Positions 33,301 through 45,103 of a DNA stretch of 64,000 bases are shown here, one piece after another (positions within the stretch are counted from its first letter, which is position 1; each line of letters begins with the position of its first letter). The notes below the pieces were generated by a model. It had not been told where the DNA came from. It saw nothing but the letters and a program-made list of their open reading frames with translations, and made no database searches. The DNA is from Citrus sinensis (lineage: Eukaryota > Streptophyta > Magnoliopsida > Sapindales > Rutaceae). The stretch covers positions 34,807,001-34,871,000 of the forward strand of contig NC_068560.1 of NCBI RefSeq assembly GCF_022201045.2, written 5' to 3'. Both the position numbers and the translations under genes were made by a program.

Positions 33301-35542
33301 TTATTGAGCTTAATATACACATAAAGTTAAGTCTTTTGGTGAAACTGCATTCTTTTGTAAACTGCAATCTTTCCATTCGAAAAGAAAAGCTCATGAAGGA
33401 TTTTGTAAGGGGCTGGCAAAATAGCACAATACTAACAATAGCAAAGCATTATTTGACTCTTTAAATGTAGTTCGCTCAATATTGGTTGTCTACTGGATTT
33501 TTGTATAAAATCATATTCATATTGCAAAAGTTCAAATGTAAAAGTTTATGAGTCTGTATTTGCCATTTTAACTTACACAATGTGTATTATTCTCAGAAGA
33601 TGAAATTGATTATGTGAGAGTACTGAATCGAGTCCTCCCAAAAGATATTCGAGTTATGGGGTGGTCTCCTGCTCCAACTGATTTCAGTGCAAGGTTTATC
33701 TACAGATTCAAAAAAATATTACCTTTTTTTTTTTCCAATTTTTTGATTCTCAATGATGGTTGTATGACAGTTCTTGTTTCGAGAGGGTATTTAAAGTTTA
33801 ACTTGTTCCTTTATAATTGAAATGTCAACCCGGTGACTCAGTGATTTTTCATAAGAATTTCACTATTTTGCTCATGATAGTGTTCTCTTATGCTCTGGCA
33901 TGATCTGTTGCTTTTACAATAATTGCAGGTTTAGCTGTATAAGTAGGAAATATAAATACTTTTTTTGGAGAGAAAATCTAAATCTGTCGGTAGGTGATTC
34001 CTTTTCCTGACAATTTGTGGACCTACTTCTTTGCTGCTCATAGAGAGAGCAACAGTTTCAATAACACTTTCTTCTATGTTTCGAATCTCACCAGGCTATG
34101 GAGAGTGCAGGAAAGAAATTTGTAGGGGAGCATGACTTCCGAAACTTCTGTAAAATGGATGCAGCAAATGTACACAACTATAAGCGGCATGTCACCTCAT
34201 TTGAAATTTCTCCTTGTTATATCAGGTTGGCACTGGTAAAAATATCTCTTGACCCAATTTTTGTTTTCATATTTGTTAGAGCTTAAATATTGGTTTCATC
34301 TTCCTCTATGTATTTCTCAAAATTAAGGGGCATACCTTGGCCCACTAATACCATAGCCATTTCTAACCTCCATCCTCACATGAGATTATACGAACTCTTG
34401 ACCCTGGTACTTTTAATCATGCATTAATTCTGATTAATCTTTCACTATAAATTTTATATGGGTTTCTCCTTAAATTTTTACCTCTTTTATTTTGACCCGC
34501 CTTTTATAATGAAATATTATTGTTGTACAATCTTGTTATTTTCTTTTGAGCTTTGCTAGTTAGAATATATTCGAAAATCTGAGAGTACTCAATTTCACTT
34601 GCAGTTTTGAAGGCAATCAACTTTGTGCTATTAAGATTAGAGGTAGCGCTTTCTTGTGGCACCAGGTCAGGTGCATGGTTGCTGTACTGTTTATGATTGG
34701 CCAAGGTCTTGAATCCATTGATGTATGTAGCAGACATCCTTGAAACTCAGAATTTTACCTTTTGGAAACTCGTTTCCATTTATGAAACTTTGTTTTACAT
34801 TGTAAAAGAAACTGACATGAAGTGCTCAACTTTGCAGGTAATAGAATCATTACTGGACACGAATGGGATACCAAGAAAACCTCAATACAATATGGCTCCA
34901 GAGATACCATTAGTTCTTCAATCCTGTGACTTTGACGGTCTCAAGTTTACTTGTTCATTAGGTATTTAACCAATTTCAAGGAATTGTTCTTTGTTGGAAG
35001 TTTCTACTATTAAGGATCATATAGGTTGAACTTCAATGTTTACACATTCCTTTGGTTTGCTTGCAATCTTTAATGTGATTGCTCATTTTAACTTGCCATG
35101 GCACTATCATTTATTTCTCTCTCTGTTCCATGAATAGATGCTGGGCGCGATTTGCGCCTGCACTTGCGGAATGAATGTCAAGTGTATCAACTCCAAGCTG
35201 CAATCTTTCATGAGGCTCTTCTCAACTGTTTGCCTTTAGCTAATGGTCTAGAAATCAGTTCTTCTTTAATCCATTTACATTAGTTACGTACAACCTTCCC
35301 GTCCTTTCTGGCTGAGACCACCTTTAATTTTTCAGACCAGAACTCATTGAGAAATGGAATGGTCAAGAAGAAGGCTTCCCATATCCCCCTCTTTTCACGG
35401 CCAACTGAGCGTAAATTCCTCCACACCTTAAGCACTCATGTTATTATGCCCATTTTAAAGGTTTTTGCCTAACTTCTTATTGCTTGAACTGATTCCAGCA
35501 ACATATGAGGAGAGACGTGCAAAATTGGACTCAAGAAAATGA
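30333..35542 (+). CDS. PUS3: tRNA pseudouridine(38/39) synthase, TruA/Pus3 family
   Basis: Fifteen exons: 30333-30404, 30531-30590, 30945-31062, 31256-31316, 31948-31993, 32834-32944, 33173-33260, 33597-33693, 33929-33989, 34095-34225, 34605-34722, 34838-34961, 35138-35245, 35336-35410 and 35499-35542 (1314 bases, 437 residues). The N-terminus is a short coiled coil (LISSLQSQLEALQNRVKELE). The catalytic core has YVALKVMYFGQRFYGFA and SRCGRTDKGVSSVGQ, with the catalytic Asp at about residue 148. ISRKYKYFFW, HDFRNFCKMD and FLWHQVRCMVAVL, the usual later TruA motifs, follow. Pus3/Deg1 makes pseudouridine at positions 38 and 39 of the anticodon arm. All catalytic motifs are intact and introns are short. 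Confidence 0.94.
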
Positions 35543-36763
35543 AATTGAAGACTTTTTGACCGATCACTTGGAAGTCAACAGTAAACTCTTGTTTCCTGTA
35601 CAATGTACCAATAGAAACCTACGTGATTGATTGCTTAGCACTGGTTTGTAGCTTTCTTTTTTCTTGTTAATCTATTTATTTTGATTATTGTGGGCGGGGA
35701 AGAAGTTTGGGATGACCCGCTAAGCCTTTCCATTACAGGCACAGCAGAGTAAGAATTCACTAGATTACAAACTTGAAATTGAAGCTCAAACTTGCTTGTG
35801 AGCTTAAATTTTTCACCAATGATGCCCGCCTTCTGGATGAGATTTGTTCTCAATTTTTCACCTAGAAATAGAAAATGCAATCATCTTTATTCCAATTACA
35901 GCTAGAAGCCTAGAACTTAATCATGATTTAGCTATAAGAATCTAGCTGTTTTCGTGATTCAATCATTTAATTAACTTGTTTTTGTTGCTTATGCATGGGT
36001 AGTTGACGAAAGCAAAAGCACTTTTTTCCCCTCTTAACTCCCAATTTTTTGGGCTTTGGCATCTTGAAGTGTCTTAAAATCAACTTCTTGCTCATTACCC
36101 ATTATAGCTGTGGGGAAAGTGGAAGCATAAAGGTCCCAAGACAACTCATTTTCCAACTTCTTTTCTTAGAGATAACATCACTTAAAAAGTTTTGCCACAC
36201 AACAGTCTCTTACAATTTGTTTCAATTTTTTGTCTTACAAGTTGTTTCAAATTTGTGCTTCGTGACCCCATCATTGGTAGTGGATGTTCCATACATAGTT
36301 CTTTTTGAAATCAAGTTATAAAGATGCTTAATGTTTGACGACTGCAGATATATATATATAATATAATATAAAAAATTGCTAGAGGTTGGGGATTTTTTTA
36401 TAATAAATTCCTTGATACAGTCTTTAAAATTCTTTTTGTTAATTTAATTAAATTGCATTGAAATAATAATACCTTTAATTAGTATTTTGGATTTGAGTCA
36501 TTTGACTACAAAAACAAATGAAAAACAAAATCTGTTAGTTTGGCTAATTTACAATGGAGCCCTCATTGTTTAATGAAAAATAATATAAACCAATAATTTT
36601 CAGAACTCGTCATTTAAGTCCTATAAATAATAAGAAAAGGGAGTGGTTCCCGCGAGGAAAAATCGGATCAAAACGAGAAGGGTGAGCGCCTCTTCTTCTC
36701 ATTTTGTTTTGTTGCTTTCCTGCGCTTGCTTTGTGTCGAATATACAGAGAGAGAGATAAGAAA
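35543..36763. other. Intergenic, PUS3 3' side and CPB promoter
   Basis: No credible gene. A (TA)n run at about 36350-36368 is followed by AT-rich sequence. The CPB 5' leader probably begins near 36640, with a short GA repeat (GAGAGAGAGA) just before the ATG. Confidence 0.5.
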
Positions 36764-39290
36764 ATGGAGGCAGCAATGGGATTGATGAGAAGAATGCCGC
36801 CGAAGCACTCGGAAACAGCACTGTCTGCACTTCTCAGCCTCTTGCCTGATCACTCCTCCGATCTCCTCTCTCAAGTCGATCAGCCTCTCCAGGTCTTTCT
36901 CCTTTCATTAGGGTTTCCAAATTCCCAAATTGACTTATTTTTGTTAGTTTTAGTAAATATTCTAAATGGGTTTTTGTTATTATTGCAAAATAATGATTAA
37001 TTTTTTTTTGGGGGAAAAAAACAGGTTTTATTAGATGAGGAGAGCGGGAAAGAGTTCATTTTGTGTGAATACAACAGAGATGCTGATTCTTATAGGTATT
37101 AATTAATAATGATAATCCTCCACCATATTTGTGCTTTTGCATTGTTACTTTGTTGTAGTCACTAAGTGGGAAGCCGCCCAATGGGATCACGAGGCACTAG
37201 CTATTGAGCATAAGTGAAAATTGACTGCCAACTGAAGTGAGGGTTTACTGAAGACTTTAGTTGATATGCTTTCAAAATTAAGCATTAGTACACCATTACA
37301 AACATACCTTAGTACTGGCTACTTGTATCTGACATAGGTTCTTGGGTAAAACATCTTTGCCCAGATTGAATGAGGGAGTTCTAAGCAATTAGTTTTGTGT
37401 TAGTAATTGCTAATCATCTCTTTGTTTTCAGATATCAATTATTCAACAAAATCATTCTTCTAGTATTTGGTTGTACATGTATAACCTAAACTTCTCCCAT
37501 TCTGATGCGTAATCACTTGTTCAGTTAAACCATTGATTTTTTTAGTTGTCCTAATTAACAATGTTGTATATATTTTCTTCTATGGAATTATACTCATTTT
37601 GCAGGTCTCCTTGGTCAAATAAGTACCATCCGCCATTGGAGGATGCACTGTACCCTCCTGCAGAGTTAAGGAAGCTTGAAATTGAAGCGAATGAAGTGTT
37701 TGCAATTTATCGTGACCAGTGAGGTTCTTTACTTACCTCGTCTTTTAAGTTAGTTTCCACTGCTCTTTATATAAAGAGGTCACACTCTGATGAACATTTA
37801 AAAAAAAAAAAAAAAACTCCATTTTGGATCTCAAATTGTTAATTTTTTGAAAGATTAGTGTGCTTGAATCTTCTATAACTTCCTTGTACAATATACCCCT
37901 CATTTAGCTTGTTCTTTACATATTTTATATTCGTAGTGGCTGCTTGATTAACCATTAAATTGGTAGGTATTATGAAGGTGGTATTTCATCAGTTTACATG
38001 TGGGAAGATGATAATGAAGGATTTGTAGCTTGCTTTTTGATAAAGAAAGGTAAAGTTTTTTACTTTTTAACCAAACTAGGTGCCAAGAGAGTTTTTTCCC
38101 CTTGATAATGTTATTCCTTTTTTGTTGGATGAAGATGGTTCAAAGACAGCACAGGGAAGAAGGGGACATTTGGAGGAGGGAGCCTGGGATGCTATACATG
38201 TTATAGAAGTAAGCTTCATAAGCCCAAGCTGGATTTAGATGTGTGGGAATGAGCTTAAAGACACCTTCCTCCTCCCACTCTCTATCATTTTTTCCTATTC
38301 AAGTATGCCCATCATTCATTCCCTCAAACATGTTACAACTCTAATTATCTTTTTTATTTAGGTGGCGCCAGAGGAAGAAGGAATAGCTCGTTATTGTTTA
38401 ACTAGTACTGTCATGTTGTCTTTGACTACGGATCATGAGTCATCAGGCACATTCAGTTTGTCTGGATCAATTAGACGGCAGGTGATTTGTCATTTGAATT
38501 GCTATGGAGTAATGTTTTTTGAAACATCATGGAGAATGGAATTTTCTTGTAGACTATTTAGTCTCAGAATTAATAATTCATGTGTACAGTAGTATCTAGT
38601 TTAATAGATGACTAATCTACTATCAAACTACCAATGCAAAATCATCAATCAAGGAAACACCTAAACAGGCCTAGTTATTTAAGATAAAGTTTATGCTTAT
38701 GTGGAGTAGGAGTTTGATCACTTAGAAACAGTATTATATCAACCGTAAAAAGATTGCCATGAAACTCTTTAGACCTTTCCATCATTCCATTGCTTTTTTG
38801 ACAAATTGTTTCTAACAACGGGCTCTCAGTGGACAAGGAAATTACTCTTGGTTTGTTATTGGTGATTCAATTTTTAATAAATATATATTGAACTGCTTTC
38901 ACTGTGGAGTATCTTTTTCTTGGTTGAAAGCTGCTTGTGGAATTGCTGTACTATAGACTGAAATGCATCTATACAGCTAACTATAATTGCACTTTCCTCA
39001 TATACTTGTGTCTGCATTTGATGCTTGGCACATATCTCTAAAAATGTTTAGTTTACCTAAAATTTCTGAAGATCTCGTTAGAACCTTAGCTAAATAACAG
39101 CTAAATCATGCTTCACATTGTCTGATGGTAGGACTGGTTAACAGCAAGTTGGTCATGGGAAGCATTAATAGTTGTTTGGCTATCCTTTTATTCTTTTGAT
39201 ATGGACTTAAACTGATTTTTTTTTTTTTTGCCCATTTTCTTCTTGTCATAGATGAATATGGACCTCTCAGTTTCAGAGGGCCATCTTTGT

Positions 39291-39322
<32 letters not shown>

Positions 39323-39542
39323 CAAACTGAGGAACTCACTAGATCAGGTATCTGAAATCTTGGTTTTTGGTGGTGTGATAAGTAGTGAGTCATAGCCATT
39401 AGGTAGGCGCTTCGGATTTTCCATAATCATCATCGACCAACACATGTTGCAGGTTTATTTTGGGAAGACCAAAGAAATGGTTTGCACCCTACGACCACCA
39501 TCTGAAGTGATAATGAGACTGCCAGACAGTACAGGCTTGTGA
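36764..39542 (+). CDS. CPB: F-actin-capping protein subunit beta
   Basis: Eight exons: 36764-36892, 37025-37095, 37605-37718, 37967-38049, 38135-38208, 38362-38481, 39252-39347 and 39453-39542 (777 bases, 258 residues, usual length). Family text is continuous: [106 protein letters not shown] and [16 protein letters not shown]. The protein forms a heterodimer with the alpha subunit and caps the barbed end of actin filaments, limiting growth and controlling actin turnover. The C-terminus after [16 protein letters not shown] is short, as in plants. It is convergent with the p23 gene, 649 bases apart. Confidence 0.96.
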
Positions 39543-40191
39543 AAAGGAGATGCTTCCATTCGTTAGTGAGATATGAAAGTCATCTGTCCTGTACTCACAT
39601 TCAGACATTGATATGTTCTAAGGTCGCGCGGTCATATAGATTGAACCTTCTCTAGGATTTTTCTTTGCTTGTTCCCCAGACAATTTTTTCTTTTTCCCCT
39701 TTTTGTCCTTTTTTTCCACCGGGTTCAATTTCAATGACACATTTGATGTATAACCTCATTTTTCCTTACAAGTTGTTTTTCTCATAAATTGGCAGGCACG
39801 GTCACCAATTTAATCACGAAGTTACTTCTTCCAAGACATGCCTTATAAATAACTGTTGAAATGTTAGATAATTTGCTGATTTTGAATCCACTCGTAAATG
39901 TTAACTACACAAAATCTCAGGGTTTCTTTTCACTGTGCATCACATCAAAAGTTTCAGCACCAGTGAAAGTGTCAAAGATACATAAACATGCAGATGACGG
40001 AAAACATCGTATGATTTTATCTATCTAGTGTGATAGTATTCAAATCCAATACAAACAAGAACGGAGCAGTAAAACCAAGGGCTTCCCAAATAAAAAGTAT
40101 AACCACAGGCAAGCATTATAACATTGTTGTTTGTTGTCCAACACTTAAGTGTTGCTACCTTAAGAGTTCAAAACATATCCAAGTGAAAGCT
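39543..40191. other. Convergent 3' ends of CPB and p23
   Basis: Should hold both 3' untranslated regions; no additional gene is visible. Confidence 0.5.
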
Positions 40192-42039
40192 TCAAGCTGT
40201 CTTGGTATCAGGCTCACTGGAAGTAGATGGTGGTGGTGCTTCCCTGTTCCCTGCTGGTGTTGTTCCCACCTCATTCTCCTCTTCTGTGTCACTCTCATCA
40301 TTTTCTGCAAGAACATTGAACAGGAAGTTTAGTTCTTAAAAGTCCAAATATGGTCCGATAGACAATAAATGCGTGCCGGAATCATCTAACTGCATTAACA
40401 ACTAAACTCACCATCACCGCCGGCAGCTTCAGCATCAAGACCTCCCATGTTCATTTTCTAGACCCATGCAAACAAACATAATGAGCAATCAGAAACTTAT
40501 AACTTGATAATAATTATGAGGTAACATTAGCACTTACAGAGAAGTCAAGATCCCCGAAGTCCATATCAGCTGGAGCTGCAACCAAAAGACCGAATAAATT
40601 AGTCATAGAACAAAAAGGTCCTAATGGAACTAGATGACTGTTTAGGTAGATTATTAAACTCACGTTTATCATCCTTCCCTTCCTCATCCTCATCAATCCA
40701 CTTATCCCAATCAACTTTCAGAAATACAGGAGGTTTTCCCGCCTGCTTTAGCAGCCTGCTCCACCATTTGTTTTCTGCCTTTTTCACAAGGTAATGGATA
40801 TTTCTCAAGCCAACACTAGCTTTGCTCTCCTGCAAGCACCATAATCATGTACTCAAGATTTGATAAATCAAATATCAAGTACCAGCCAATATACATGCAA
40901 TTATAGTTGGGCACCTACATTGACATCAACCTTGTCGTACAAATCAATGTCAACTTCATAGGGTATCTTATCTGGTCCACTGGTAGCAGAGAAGAAAAAT
41001 TTTCCTTCAGGCTCCAATTTAAGCTTCACATCTTGAGCATCAGGCAGGTCAATGGTTATGTAGACCCTGTCAGTCCTCTGGGCCCATTTCACAGTAGGAT
41101 GCCGGCTGAAAGTTGAATATTCAAAAGGAAAATTAGAGACTAAAAAGGAACAATGATGGATCGGACAAGACTTAGCAATATTCTCCCTAAACCTACAGAG
41201 CAGTGTAGCACTGGTTCAGTTATAATTTGACCAAATGAGCTAAGTCTGCCAACATAGTTTTCAGTTTTCATATGGCCAATAACGTTAGATACAGCAGAAA
41301 CAAAAAGCATGTACTACAAAGGTATTTGAAATTTCCTTAATAAATGTCAAAATTCATGCATCAACGCAGAAACCGATTTTACTATGCCATAGAAAAGAAC
41401 TTCAAATCCATGAAATATACTGCATTGGAAATTCATCTAAATCCCCATGCCCCAGGTTTGCTCTCGAAAATTGTCACACTCCAACCCAAGGCACAGAAAA
41501 TTCTACAATCATACTTGAAATTTGAACAATCAACCAGAATATTGATACTACTCTACTTAGGAAACAAAAATACTTCATTTGATGTGATGCAAGATATCAA
41601 ATACCAAAGCACCAGGGACTGATCAAAGTAAGCAAACCATTCATTCATACAGCATCAAATGAACTAACCATTGATATAAATGCCCAAAGCTAATGTAGCT
41701 AAACACAACTTAAAATTACAAAAAATTACAATATAAGCCTATTAAAGCAAAACAGAAAGATGCCATCATTTAAAATTATCAAACAACAAGTCCTAGAATC
41801 CACAAATCAAACTAACGCCCTGAGAAACAAAACAAGGGAAAAAAAAAAGATCCGAAATTCCAAACTTTTCCTTTACTCAACCAAACAGAAGCATTCAAAC
41901 AAATTGGAAGAAAAAAAGAAAAAACTGCTACAGCGGAGTTCGATCGAAAAATACTAGCTTTTTTTTTTCCCTTCATTTTCTCAGAAACCAAACAGATTTC
42001 AATACGAAACCGAAGAATAAACTTAAAACAATACCTCAT
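40192..42039 (-). CDS. p23: HSP90 co-chaperone p23
   Basis: Six exons: 42039-42035, 41105-40919, 40829-40664, 40575-40538, 40457-40412 and 40304-40192 (555 bases, 184 residues). The first coding exon is only five bases (ATGAG), completed by CCGGCATCC to give MSRHPTVKWAQRTDR, the standard plant p23 start. A CS domain follows (VYITIDLPDAQDVKLKLEPE, FFFSATSGPDKIPYEVDIDL, RNIHYLVKKAENKWWSRLLK, FLKVDWDKWIDEDEEG). The acidic tail contains DMDFGDLDFSKMNMGGLD and DESDTEEENE. p23 binds the ATP-closed HSP90 dimer and steadies client complexes in the cytosol. A TATA box sits about 112 bases upstream of the start. Confidence 0.94.
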
Positions 42040-42150
42040 CTTGTCGATAAAAACAATTATGCGCTTTTAACCTACGAAGAGTTGAAAAAGAGGCGAAGCA
42101 AAGAAAGTACGTGAGGTTAATGCTGGTTAACTACGATTTCTGAAGTCTGA

Positions 42151-42160
42151 TATTTATAGG
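42151..42160 (-). promoter_or_regulatory. TATA box of the p23 gene
   Basis: CCTATAAATA on the minus strand, about 112-121 bases upstream of the ATG at 42039. Wording and position fit a plant TATA box. Confidence 0.6.
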
Positions 42161-42889
42161 CAATCTGTAAAGGGATAAAATATAGTTAAAAAAGAAATTA
42201 ATAAATGATGATTTTTGTCAGTCTAGATCCTTCCTTTTTCTTCTAGGTGCCGATGCGATGAGATATCGATATGCTTTCTATTTTATAAAATAATTACAGT
42301 TTAATTGAAACATAAATACTGCTAAGTATTTATTCTATTTATTTGCTTGTATTAATTGAGATAATGACAATCACTTTTTCTCTTAATCATGTGGATCAAT
42401 ATGTAAAGTCATTACTTATTCTGTAATTTCATTGAATTATCTATAATTAAACCAAAAATTTATTTGATTTAACTTATTTATAATTTGATATTAAATATGA
42501 TAGGCATTTTTTTCTTTTATCGGAATTGTTGTGATGCATTTACGTATTGGCTAATTTACCCTTAATAAATTTGACATTAACTAGTTTACATTTTCCTTTT
42601 CTTTAATACTATTACTATTATTATTATTAGTATTTTCGTGTAAAGATAACTAGTTTACCCTTCAACCCCCACTTATGGGTGAATTGATGATTGACAAGAG
42701 AATCAAAGAAACTTTATTATTATTTAGTGAGTGAGGGGCCCAAGTGAAAAGTAACCTATTTTGATTTTTTGAACTCAAATTTTGGTCAAAAGAATTTTTT
42801 ATTTTTTTTTCAAAAGCAATGACATAAATCTCACCTTTAACGGTTAAATACAGTTAAAAGAGTAGTTGGTAGGCCAGCTTCAGTCGGCA
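42161..42889. other. Shared upstream region between p23 and the PPR gene
   Basis: AT-rich divergent intergenic stretch with no coding content. It includes the PPR promoter and leader (about 42700-42889). Confidence 0.5.
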
Positions 42890-42961
42890 ATGGAATGGCC
42901 AATCTCAACGCACTGTTACAAAAATGCAGTAGTAATGTCCCAGTCTCTCACATTCACATAA
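42890..42961 (+). other. Upstream open reading frame overlapping the PPR start
   Basis: An ATG at 42890 opens a 23-codon frame that overlaps the PPR start (ATG 42895) in another frame and ends TAA at 42961. If transcribed, ribosomes must skip or leak past it to reach the PPR start. Confidence 0.6.
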
Positions 42962-44643
42962 AGCAACTACAAGCTCACCTTACTACCACCGGCCAATTCC
43001 AATCCAAATTGTGCCCCGTTCGATCCAAAATCATCGAATTTTACGCGCTTTCTCCTCTCAACGAGCTCGCTTACGCACACGCTTTGTTCCGCCAAATCAA
43101 CGCGCCTTCCACCAACGACTTTAACGCTATCCTCCGAGGCCTCGCCCACTCTTCGAAACCCACGAACGCCGTCCTATGGTACCGCCAAATGTTACGCGGG
43201 TCCCACAGGTCCGACGCGCTCACGTGCTCGTTTGCTCTCAAAGCATGCGCGCGTGTCCTGGCTTTGTTTGAGACTTTACAGATTCATTCGCACGTTTTGC
43301 GTCATGGGTTCTTGGCTGATGCGTTGTTGGGTACTACTTTGTTGGATGTCTATGCGAAAGTTGGCGAGATTGTAAGTGCTAAGAAGGTGTTTGATGAAAT
43401 GGGTGTGAGAGACATTGCGTCGTGGAATGCGTTGATTGCTGGGTTGGCTCAGGGGAATTTGGCGAGTGAAGCAGTTGATTTGTTTAAGAGGATGAAAATG
43501 GAGGGTGTTTTTAAGCCTAATGAGGTTACGGTTCTGGGAGCTTTGGCGGCGTGTGGTCATTTGGGTGCTTGGAAAGAAGGAGACAAGATTCATGAATATA
43601 TAAGAGAAGAGAGGCTTGATATGAATGTGGTAGTGTGCAATGCAGTAATTGATATGTATGCTAAGTGCGGGCTTCTGGATAAGGCGTTTGAAGTGTTTGA
43701 TAATATCAAGTGTAGGAAGAGTCTTGTTACGTGGAATACTATGGTAATGGCGTTTGCAGTGCATGGAAATGGGCCTAGAGCCCTTGAGCTTTTTGAGCAA
43801 ATGGGTCGTGCTGGGGTGAAGCCGGATGATGTCTCGTACTTGGCCGCATTATGTGCATGTAACCATGCAGGTTTAGTTGATGATGGTGTGAGGTTGTTTA
43901 ATTCAATGGCGAATTGTGGAGTGAAACCTAATATGAAGCACTATGGGAGTGTGGTTGATTTGTTGGGCCGAGCTGGGAGGCTGCAAGAGGCTTGTGACAT
44001 CGTAAAATCCGTATCAATGGGGACTGATATGGTACTTTGGCAGACATTGCTTGGCGCTTGCCAACTTTACGGCGATGTGGAAATGGCAGAAATCGCTTCA
44101 AGAAAGCTAGTAGAGATGGGTTCTAACAATTGTGGTGATTTTGTGCTGTTATCAAATCTTTATGCAGCATATGAGAGATGGGATGATGTGGGGAGGGTGA
44201 GGAAAGCCATGAAGAATAGGGACGTGAAAAAGGTGCCTGGCTTCAGCTACATTGAAGTTGGTGGTGTTATCCACAAGTTTTTCACCAGCGACAAGAGCCA
44301 TGTAAAATGGAGGGAAATTTATGAGAAATTGGATGAGATTATGTTCAAGATTAAAGAGTATGGATATGCGGCAGGGACTAGTTGTGTATTGCACGATATA
44401 GGGGAAGAGGAGAAGGAGAATGCATTATGTTATCACAGCGAGAAGTTAGCTGTGGCTTTTGGTTTGATCAGTACAAGTGAGGCAACCTCAATTCAAGTGT
44501 TTAAGAACCTTAGGATATGCAGAGATTGTCATGATGTGATTAAGCTTATATCAAAGGTCTATAATCGGGAAATTATCGTTAGGGATCGAGTTCGGTTTCA
44601 TAGATTCAAAGATGGTGCTTGTTCTTGCAAAGATTATTGGTGA
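42895..44643 (+). CDS. DYW-type pentatricopeptide repeat protein
   Basis: Intronless, 582 residues. The start MANLNALLQKCSSNVPVSHI is a typical opening. PLS-class PPR motifs run from about residue 40 to 430, for example IASWNALIAGLAQGNLASEA, VVCNAVIDMYAKCGLLDKAF, SLVTWNTMVMAFAVHG and PDDVSYLAALCACNHAGLVD. E/E+ motifs (KKVPGFSYIEV) and a complete DYW domain follow: HSEKLAVAFGLI at about residue 513, CRDCHDVIKLISKVY, then CSCKDYW at the very end. The HxE and CxxC residues of the cytidine deaminase-like fold are present. Such proteins edit C to U at single sites in mitochondrial or chloroplast transcripts. It most resembles Arabidopsis At1g34160 from memory. The organelle cannot be told from the sequence alone. 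Confidence 0.95.
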   Translation: MANLNALLQKCSSNVPVSHIHIKQLQAHLTTTGQFQSKLCPVRSKIIEFYALSPLNELAYAHALFRQINAPSTNDFNAILRGLAHSSKPTNAVLWYRQMLRGSHRSDALTCSFALKACARVLALFETLQIHSHVLRHGFLADALLGTTLLDVYAKVGEIVSAKKVFDEMGVRDIASWNALIAGLAQGNLASEAVDLFKRMKMEGVFKPNEVTVLGALAACGHLGAWKEGDKIHEYIREERLDMNVVVCNAVIDMYAKCGLLDKAFEVFDNIKCRKSLVTWNTMVMAFAVHGNGPRALELFEQMGRAGVKPDDVSYLAALCACNHAGLVDDGVRLFNSMANCGVKPNMKHYGSVVDLLGRAGRLQEACDIVKSVSMGTDMVLWQTLLGACQLYGDVEMAEIASRKLVEMGSNNCGDFVLLSNLYAAYERWDDVGRVRKAMKNRDVKKVPGFSYIEVGGVIHKFFTSDKSHVKWREIYEKLDEIMFKIKEYGYAAGTSCVLHDIGEEEKENALCYHSEKLAVAFGLISTSEATSIQVFKNLRICRDCHDVIKLISKVYNREIIVRDRVRFHRFKDGACSCKDYW

Positions 44644-45103
44644 CAATTGGTTTCTTTCATGCATAAGAGATGATGGTTTCGAAAGCTACTAAGGCAATCC
44701 AGAAATTGCAACCTGAATAGCGGAAATTAAAGCATTTTAATTTTCCTCATTCTGCAAATAAATTCCAGCCTTGTTGAGCAACACAAGTCTAAAAAGTCAT
44801 CCAGTACATCAATATCAACAAGCCTGAAGATCCGAATGTTACATGAAATAAGGAGATATTTTACACAGCAGATAGATAACCAAAACAGAACAATTATAAG
44901 TAATATGGTTGGTCTGCAAAATTACCGCAACCACTTAAAGAACAATGCCAAGCAACAAGATAACCTCCTGCTAGAACCCTAGAGTTTAAAGCCCCAAACA
45001 AACAACTCTAGTTCAACTTCCCAAGAATGGCACAACCTTGACCAAAAAATCTTCTCGTACAAAGTGAGCCTAAAATGAGACAGTCAAATTGTCTTAATAG
45101 CAT
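44644..45103. other. Convergent 3' ends of the PPR and SBH genes
   Basis: No gene; contains both presumed 3' untranslated regions. Confidence 0.5.

Noticed and set aside
42200-42250. Heat-shock elements upstream of p23
   Set aside because: TTC and GAA triplets occur but the nGAAnnTTCn spacing is not met.
43276-43800. Minus-strand open frame of 174 codons
   Set aside because: Antisense shadow of the intronless PPR gene.
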